This document shows positions 5,502 through 7,172 of a stretch of 7,172 nucleotides of DNA, in pieces. Made by a program: the position numbers and the translations under genes. Below the pieces are notes generated by a model that made no database searches, had not been told where the DNA came from, and saw only the letters and a program-made list of their open reading frames with translations. Origin of the DNA: Bacteroidota bacterium (lineage in GTDB: Bacteria > Bacteroidota > Bacteroidia > AKYH767-A > JABDAW01); NCBI GenBank assembly GCA_023251595.1, contig JAHEYM010000201.1, forward strand, positions 1 through 7,172. Direction: 5' to 3'. Positions within the stretch are counted from its first letter, which is position 1; each line of letters begins with the position of its first letter.

Positions 5502-5849
5502 ATGAAAACAAATATCGCATTATTCATCTGTTCGCTCATCTTTTTCACCGGATTAAAAGTGGCAGCGCAAGATAATATTAAATCCGAACAACTAAAGGTC
5601 TATGGTAATTGTGAAATGTGCAAGACAACTATAGAAAGTGCATTAAAGAAAAAAGATGGCATCTTATCAAAAAACTGGAATGTAGATACCAAAATACTAA
5701 CTGTAACTTTTGATACAGATAAAATCACCCTTCAACAAATAGCGCAAAAAGTTGCTAATGCGGGCTATGATAATGAGCTCGCGACTGCAAGTGAAGATGC
5801 ATATAAAGGGCTTCATACCTGTTGTCAGTACGACAGACCGAAAAAATAA
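5502..5849 (+). CDS. Exported HMA-domain metal-binding protein
   Basis: The product is 115 residues. A signal peptide (TNIALFICSLIFFTGLKVAAQ) ends at about residue 23, so the protein is periplasmic or outer-membrane facing, unlike cytosolic CopZ chaperones. Residues about 29-93 form one heavy-metal-associated (PF00403) ferredoxin-like domain. Its metal loop is GNCEMC with Cys37 and Cys40 (CxxC), and NWNVDTKILTVTFD and IAQKVANAGYD match the later strands and helix. A C-terminal HTCC (105-108) may add ligands. The family binds Cu(I) and similar soft metals; handing metal to CusA is inferred from context. I chose the ATG at 5502 because it opens the signal peptide; extension to 5424 reads through the intergenic repeat. 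Only 3 bp separate its stop from the cusA start, so the two are almost certainly co-translated. Confidence 0.85.
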   Translation: MKTNIALFICSLIFFTGLKVAAQDNIKSEQLKVYGNCEMCKTTIESALKKKDGILSKNWNVDTKILTVTFDTDKITLQQIAQKVANAGYDNELATASEDAYKGLHTCCQYDRPKK

Positions 5850-5852
5850 TAT

Positions 5853-7115
5853 ATGATCAGATACCTGATTTCTTTTTCTATCCGGAACCGTTGGATAATA
5901 TTGCTTCTGGCTGCTGCATTATTTGGCTGGGGTGTATATTCAATTAAAAATAATCCGATCGATGCAATTCCCGATTTATCCGAAAATCAGGTAATTGTAT
6001 TCACTGAATGGATGGGAAGAAGTCCGCAGGTGATAGAAGATCAGGTTACGTACCCACTCGTTTCCAATTTTCAAAATATACCGAAAATAAAAAATGTACG
6101 GGGTACATCGATGTTCGGGATGAGTTTTGTGTATGTTGTTTTTGAAGATAATGTAGATATATATTGGGCAAGAACCAGAGTTCTCGAAAGATTAAATTCT
6201 GCTCAAAAATTATTGCCTGAAGATGTTACACCGACTTTGGGACCTGATGGAACTGGTGTCGGACATGTATTCTGGTATACGCTCGATGCACCAGGTTATG
6301 ACTTGGGTGAATTGCGTGCGCTGCAGGACTGGTATGTACGCTATGGATTGCAGACAGTGAAAGGTGTGAGCGAAGTTGCCTCGTTCGGCGGTTTTCAAAA
6401 ACAATATCAAATTAATATAGACCCGCATAAACTGAATTATTATAAAATTCCATTACAGGATGTTTTGAAATCTGTAAAAAGCAATAATAATGATGTAAGC
6501 GGAAGAAAATTTGAAATGAACGATATGGGTTATATCGTTCGTGGACTTGGTTATATAAAAAATATCGAAGACGTCGAAAATATGCCCGTTGGAAAAGATG
6601 GTACAACCGCAATCCTCGTGAAAGATATAGCATCGGTGCAAATGGGCGGCGATCTCCGTCTGGGAATATTTGACGAAAATGGTTTGGGAGAAGTAGTCGG
6701 TGGTATCATTGTTATGCGCTATGGTGAAAACGCAGATGAAGTAATAAAAAGAGTGAAAATAAAACTCGCTGATGTAGAAAAAGGAATGCCGGTTGGAGTG
6801 AAATTCAAAGTCGCCTACGACCGGAGCGAATTAATTGAAGCATCGATTCATTCAGTTAAAAAAACCATTATAGAAGAAATTATTGTTGTCTCCATTATCG
6901 TATTGCTATTTCTCTTTCACTGGAGAAGCGCATTTATTATTATTATTCAGATTCCTGTTTCTATTGCTGCAAGCTTCATCCTGCTTCAATTATTTGGAAT
7001 ATCATCGAACATAATGTCAATTACCGGTATCGCACTTGCAATCGGCGTGGTCGTAGATGATGGAATTATGATGGTTGAAAACGCTTACAGACACCTTGCA
7101 GATTCTCAAAAGTGA
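5853..7115 (+). CDS. cusA: CusA-type heavy-metal RND efflux pump, N-terminal third, closed by repeat insertion
   Basis: Only 420 residues are encoded, where HME-RND pumps usually exceed 1,000. TM1 is at about 13-30, then NPIDAIPDLSENQVIVFTEW and GRSPQVIEDQVTYPL, which are hallmark HME-RND sequences. A periplasmic porter region spans about 33-335, TM2 about 338-356, TM3 about 359-381 and TM4 about 389-409. TM4 reads AIGVVVDDGIMMVEN, keeping the relay Asp402 and Glu409 of the CusA-type AIGxxVDxxIxMxEN signature; an extra Asp403 replaces the usual small residue. The frame stops at 7113-7115, directly after HLADSQK, where an 8-bp-phased repeat begins. TM5-12, the second porter half and the usual metal-binding Met triad are missing. 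As read, the product cannot be a working pump. The rest of the gene may continue beyond the window. Intact homologues export Cu(I)/Ag(I) by proton antiport with CusB- and TolC-like partners, not seen here. Confidence 0.87.
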   Translation: MIRYLISFSIRNRWIILLLAAALFGWGVYSIKNNPIDAIPDLSENQVIVFTEWMGRSPQVIEDQVTYPLVSNFQNIPKIKNVRGTSMFGMSFVYVVFEDNVDIYWARTRVLERLNSAQKLLPEDVTPTLGPDGTGVGHVFWYTLDAPGYDLGELRALQDWYVRYGLQTVKGVSEVASFGGFQKQYQINIDPHKLNYYKIPLQDVLKSVKSNNNDVSGRKFEMNDMGYIVRGLGYIKNIEDVENMPVGKDGTTAILVKDIASVQMGGDLRLGIFDENGLGEVVGGIIVMRYGENADEVIKRVKIKLADVEKGMPVGVKFKVAYDRSELIEASIHSVKKTIIEEIIVVSIIVLLFLFHWRSAFIIIIQIPVSIAASFILLQLFGISSNIMSITGIALAIGVVVDDGIMMVENAYRHLADSQK

Positions 7116-7158
7116 AACAATTAAATAATGAAAGAGTGAAAGAGTGAAAAATTAATAA
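7111..7158. repeat. 8-bp-phased repeat that closes the cusA frame
   Basis: Cut every 8 bp from 7111, the sequence gives AGTGAAAC, AATTAAAT, AATGAAAG, AGTGAAAG, AGTGAAAA and ATTAATAA. The TGA that ends cusA is in the first unit. Further stops in the same frame lie at 7122 and 7137, and the other two frames also contain stops within the array. The array ends about 14 bp before the right edge of the window. Confidence 0.75.
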
Positions 7159-7172
7159 ATAATAATGACTCC

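Noticed and set aside
7113..7172. A simple sequencing frameshift as the reason cusA stops
   Set aside because: All three frames contain stops within 7113-7163, so inserting or deleting one base does not restore the frame.

Overview
The window reads as a chromosomal piece of a Bacteroidota bacterium. The sequence is AT-rich. Candidate promoters fit the Bacteroidota TTG / TAnnTTTG pattern. The protein families (a CcmF/CcsA-type cytochrome c assembly protein, WG-repeat and CAP-domain secreted proteins, a Cys-rich HYC_CC_PP-like small protein beside a secreted HMA protein and a CusA-type pump) are typical of that phylum. Genus and species cannot be read from it.

Layout. (1) 3-308 (+) is the C-terminal end of a cytochrome c assembly protein whose body lies upstream of the window. 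(2) 305-826 (-) is an acidic hypothetical protein, convergent with (1); their stop codons overlap. Its 5' region carries a palindrome and four 8-bp tandem repeats. (3) 983-4722 (-) is a two-gene envelope operon: an 823-residue CAP protein with an OmpA-like segment comes first, and a secreted WG-repeat protein of twelve units follows 5 bp later. (4) 4723-4970 is the divergent intergenic region, with promoter candidates for both sides, a degenerate 8-bp repeat and a 14-bp perfect palindrome. (5) 4971-7115 (+) is a copper/heavy-metal handling cluster: a Cys-rich exported small protein (TTG start), an exported HMA metallochaperone-like protein, and the N-terminal third of a CusA-type RND pump.

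How the genes work together. The (+) cluster probably handles periplasmic Cu(I)/Ag(I): the small Cys proteins would bind or deliver metal and CusA would expel it with partners not in the window. However, the CusA reading frame is closed after residue 420, exactly where an 8-bp-phased repeat begins, and that repeat has stops in all three frames. As written the pump is broken. The two (-) envelope proteins are probably co-expressed, but their biological job is not evident.

The most unusual signal is not a protein system. It is a recurring class of short repeats in 8-bp register at four places: 829-860, 4827-4866, 5412-5434 and 7111-7158. Three sit between genes or at a 5' end; the fourth interrupts cusA. 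No tRNA, rRNA, CRISPR array, transposase or integrase was seen.
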